Shown: positions 61,701-64,000 of the stretch, piece by piece | Numbering within the stretch: position 1 is the first letter of the stretch | Layout of the letters: each line of letters starts with the position of its first letter | Source: Vanilla planifolia | Taxonomy: Eukaryota; Streptophyta; Magnoliopsida; Asparagales; Orchidaceae | Assembly: GCA_023846275.1 (NCBI GenBank) | Contig: CM043869.1 | Location: forward strand, 22,364,237 to 22,428,236 | Direction of reading: 5' to 3' | Length of the DNA stretch: 64,000 bases | The notes under the pieces: generated by a model | The model's input: only the letters and a program-made list of their open reading frames with translations | Databases searched by the model: none | Told to the model about the DNA's origin: nothing | Translations under genes and position numbers: made by a program

Positions 61701-62558
61701 GTGGCTCCTGTACCAACATGGACGCTACAAAGCCGTATGTTGAAGGGTGGCACATCGATGGCATCTCCATCTGCTTGTGGTGGAGTTGCTTTAATTGTTA
61801 GTGCAATGAAGGTTTGGATGATTCTTGGTTATCAGTGCATTCATCTGACATCCTTTTGGTTGGTCATTCTGTTTATACAATTGCTATTGTTTGCATTGTG
61901 AATTATTATTGATGATATCGTGGAATGGTGGCCTTGTTCTTATACCCTTTTCAGGCTGAAGGTATAGTTATTAGCCCTTATACTATAAGGAAAGCACTGG
62001 AGAATACAGCAATGCCAATTAGTGACGTGCCTATTGAGAAATTAACCATGGGCCAGGGGGTTATGCAAGTTGATAGGTTAGCTTGCTCTGGTTGCTTAAA
62101 TCTTATTAGGCTAGCAAACAATTTACAGCATTTTTTTTATTGGTATACAGGGCATATGAATATATTCGGCAGTCTAAAAGCGTCCCATCTGTTTGCTATA
62201 AAGTTTTTATCAGGCCATCTGGGAAATCGAGTGAGTCCTCAATTTTGACTTGGATTGAAATAGTAACAGTTGGATAAATGGAAATTCAATTTCTTAAATA
62301 CTTTTGCTATATTTATCAATTTTTGATGGCTTTAACTGCAATCTGCATAATGTAATTTACCATGAGCCAGGCTAACATTAATCCTACCTCTTAAAAAAGT
62401 GCTTTTTTACTAAAAACCATGCCTTAACATTTTCTTGGCTAACTTGAACGTATGATAATCAATATATAATTTCAGGAACTTACCAGTTACTTACTGTAGG
62501 TCCGATATCACGAGGAATCTATCTAAGAGGAGGTTGTGCTTGTCAAGAGGTCTCCGAG
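52713..62558 (+). CDS. TPP2: Tripeptidyl peptidase II, 5' half (15 exons; continues beyond window)
   Basis: A giant subtilisin-type serine exopeptidase that removes tripeptides from peptides released by the proteasome. Exons: 52713-53067, 53577-53655, 53846-53919, 54610-54719, 54809-54889, 55870-55956, 56068-56210, 58964-59114, 59239-59361, 60735-60818, 60903-61090, 61637-61811, 61955-62076, 62151-62230, 62476-62558. All are GT-AG and in phase, giving 645 residues, about half the family length. Active site: D119 in AIFDSG, H346 in SPHGTHVAG, the oxyanion Asn in SAGNNGP (444-445) and S532 in GTSMASP. The 227-residue gap between Asp and His is the hallmark TPP II insertion. An Arg/Ser-rich N-terminus precedes the conserved [14 protein letters not shown] second in-frame ATG at 52875 (MLPSSSEF) could start a shorter form. 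No disabling change was seen. Confidence 0.94.
57780..58600. repeat. Dispersed repeat, copy 2, in TPP2 intron 7
   Basis: Matches 16130-16950 in the same orientation (TAGTCTAATAATCATCTAAT, TCTTGAAGTGTGTAATAG, GATTTTCAAAGATATATC). It explains much of the unusual size of intron 7 (56211-58963, 2.75 kb, against 74-1373 bp for the other complete introns). Confidence 0.6.
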
Positions 62559-64000
62559 GTAAGTTGCTATCTTGAGCAAAGGAGAGCATACCCATTATGA
62601 CACTTGTGACTCCTTAAGAGATTGTTTGAATACTATGATGGATCTTCTCTTAGAATACTGTTGTGAATCTCAACAAATGCTTAAATTATTGAACCAAATC
62701 AAATAAATTAAATTCTCATGAAGTATGAGAGCAATGAAATTTTGATGACATCTATTAGTATAATATAAGTGATATTTATATAGTACATTGATTTCCTGAT
62801 TAGAATTATATGGTAGACAGGTTGAATATGTCACAACATCAAGAGGAGAGTGCTAAAGGTATGATCTAGAGGATATCGGGTTTGATAACAAACATGGTCC
62901 TAAAGATCATTCCAATATAAGTCAAATGCACATGGAGCTGTATTCACACTATTCAAATGGTGCTGCAAGCACAACACTAAGAGGAGAGTATATAAGGCAA
63001 GATCAATAGGACATCAATCTTTATAACAAACATGGTTCTAGAGGTTTTTTTTACTTTTTATAAATTTTTTATTGCTTTTGGAAAAGTGGAATACAATGCT
63101 TGAAGTATGAGAGTTGTATCATCCAAATTTTGGTTTCTCAAATAAGTGGTTTTGCTTTGATCAAGCCTCAAGTCTGAAAATTGGTTGAGGGATTTGATTT
63201 TCTTTTAGTAATTAATTGTAAGAGGAAGAACTTGTTAGTTGTGCCAATGCATTTGCCACAATATTAACTTTATAAATATGCTGTAGCTTTGAAGGAATGT
63301 GCATCATCATCTCTTTGATCATTTGAATAGTTGTAGTCAATTGTCAAGGAGTTGTGGATTTGTTGTTTAGCATATTGATAATTTCTTTTGAATCCAAGTC
63401 AATGGAAGTTGTTGAATACCTGTACCAATACAGAACTGTAAACCTTGAAGAAGAGCCATACTTTCCGCTTTCATGTTGGATTTAATACTGAAGTACAAGT
63501 GCCCATTGCTTTCATCGCTTTCATGTTGAATACCTGTAGTTTTGAAGGAATATGCATCATCATCTCTTTGATCATTTGAATGGTTATAATCAATTTCCAA
63601 GGAGTTCTGGATTTGTCGTTTAGTATATAGATAATTTCTTTTGAATCTAGTTCAATGAGAAATTGTTGAATACTTGTATTAATACAGAAATATAAACCTT
63701 GAAGAAGAGTCATACTTTCTGCTTTCATGTTGGATTTAATACCGAAGTATAAGAAAAGTGCCCATTGCTTTCATCACTTTCATATTGAATACTTGTAGCT
63801 TTGAAGGAATGTACATCATCATCTCTTTGATCATTTGAATGGTTGTAATCAATTGCCAAGGAGTTGTGCATTTGCCATTTAGTATATTGATAATTTATTT
63901 TAAATATAGTTCAATGAGAAGTTGTTGAATACCTATACTAATACAGAACTGTAAACCTTGAAGAAGAGCCATACTTTCTGCTTTCATGTTGGATTTAATA
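62559..64000 (+). other. TPP2 intron 15, incomplete
   Basis: Starts with GTAAGTTGC. The next expected TPP II exon motif was not found before the window ends. It contains a diverged duplication (about 62830-62910 and 62970-63050, both with AGAGGAGAGT and ATAACAAACATGGT) and the RNase H-derived tandem array. Confidence 0.75.
63281..64000 (-). repeat. Tandem array derived from a retroelement RNase H domain
   Basis: Units start at 63281, 63534 and 63793 (periods 253 and 259); the third runs off the window. The minus strand of each encodes part of a plant RVT_3-type RNase H domain (KAESMALLQGLQFC, with IELDSKEIIYIL in one copy and KSRTPWKL after it). Because the periods are not multiples of three, the frame changes from unit to unit. 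No complete domain and no functional enzyme are present. Confidence 0.85.

Overview
The window is nuclear DNA of a land plant, almost certainly a flowering plant. The evidence is three intron-containing plant genes with GT-AG splice sites, two of whose products act in the chloroplast, plus an angiosperm-type L1 LINE and degraded Ty3/gypsy elements in very AT-rich intergenic DNA. I cannot name the species from sequence alone.

Layout. (1) 1-7955, plus strand: the 3' end of a bestrophin-like thylakoid chloride channel gene (VCCN1 type). Its last two coding exons (406-556 and 7779-7955) are separated by a 7.2 kb intron filled with retroelement debris. (2) 7956-17700: no gene. This holds a long, degenerate, C-poor TTAGGAT/TTAAGAT-like array (about 8470-11600, resuming at 15064-15930), split by other DNA that includes a six-unit tandem array (13125-14800). 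(3) 17988-26858, minus strand: a complete HEMA gene (glutamyl-tRNA reductase, 544 aa, three exons). Its first intron is 7.1 kb and contains gypsy gag and pol relics in opposite orientations. (4) 27492-34517, plus strand: a nearly intact 7.0 kb L1-type LINE with perfect 14-bp target-site duplications, inserted 634 bp upstream of the HEMA start codon and head-to-head with it. It carries two nonsense codons and one frameshift. (5) 34532-52500: AT-rich intergenic DNA without a recognisable host gene. It holds an inverted LTR copy (39.2-40.2 kb), a decayed minus-strand gypsy element (45.5-50.1 kb), and G-poor arrays (44.5-45.5 and 50.15-51.8 kb) that look like the inverted counterpart of the arrays in (2). 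(6) 52713 to beyond 64000, plus strand: the 5' half of a tripeptidyl peptidase II gene. Fifteen exons encode 645 residues with the whole Asp-His-Asn-Ser active site, and the window ends inside intron 15. That intron holds a 253-259 bp tandem repeat derived, in antisense, from a retroelement RNase H domain.

Function. HEMA makes the committed intermediate of tetrapyrrole (chlorophyll and haem) synthesis in the plastid, VCCN1 adjusts the thylakoid proton-motive force, and TPP II is a giant serine exopeptidase acting downstream of the proteasome. Nothing suggests they form a cluster; they are ordinary neighbours separated by transposon-rich DNA. I found no convincing new defence, CRISPR or biosynthetic system. 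The most unusual structures are the oppositely oriented telomere-like degenerate arrays, the RNase H-derived tandem array inside TPP2, and the minisatellite-bearing LINE 5' end facing the HEMA promoter.
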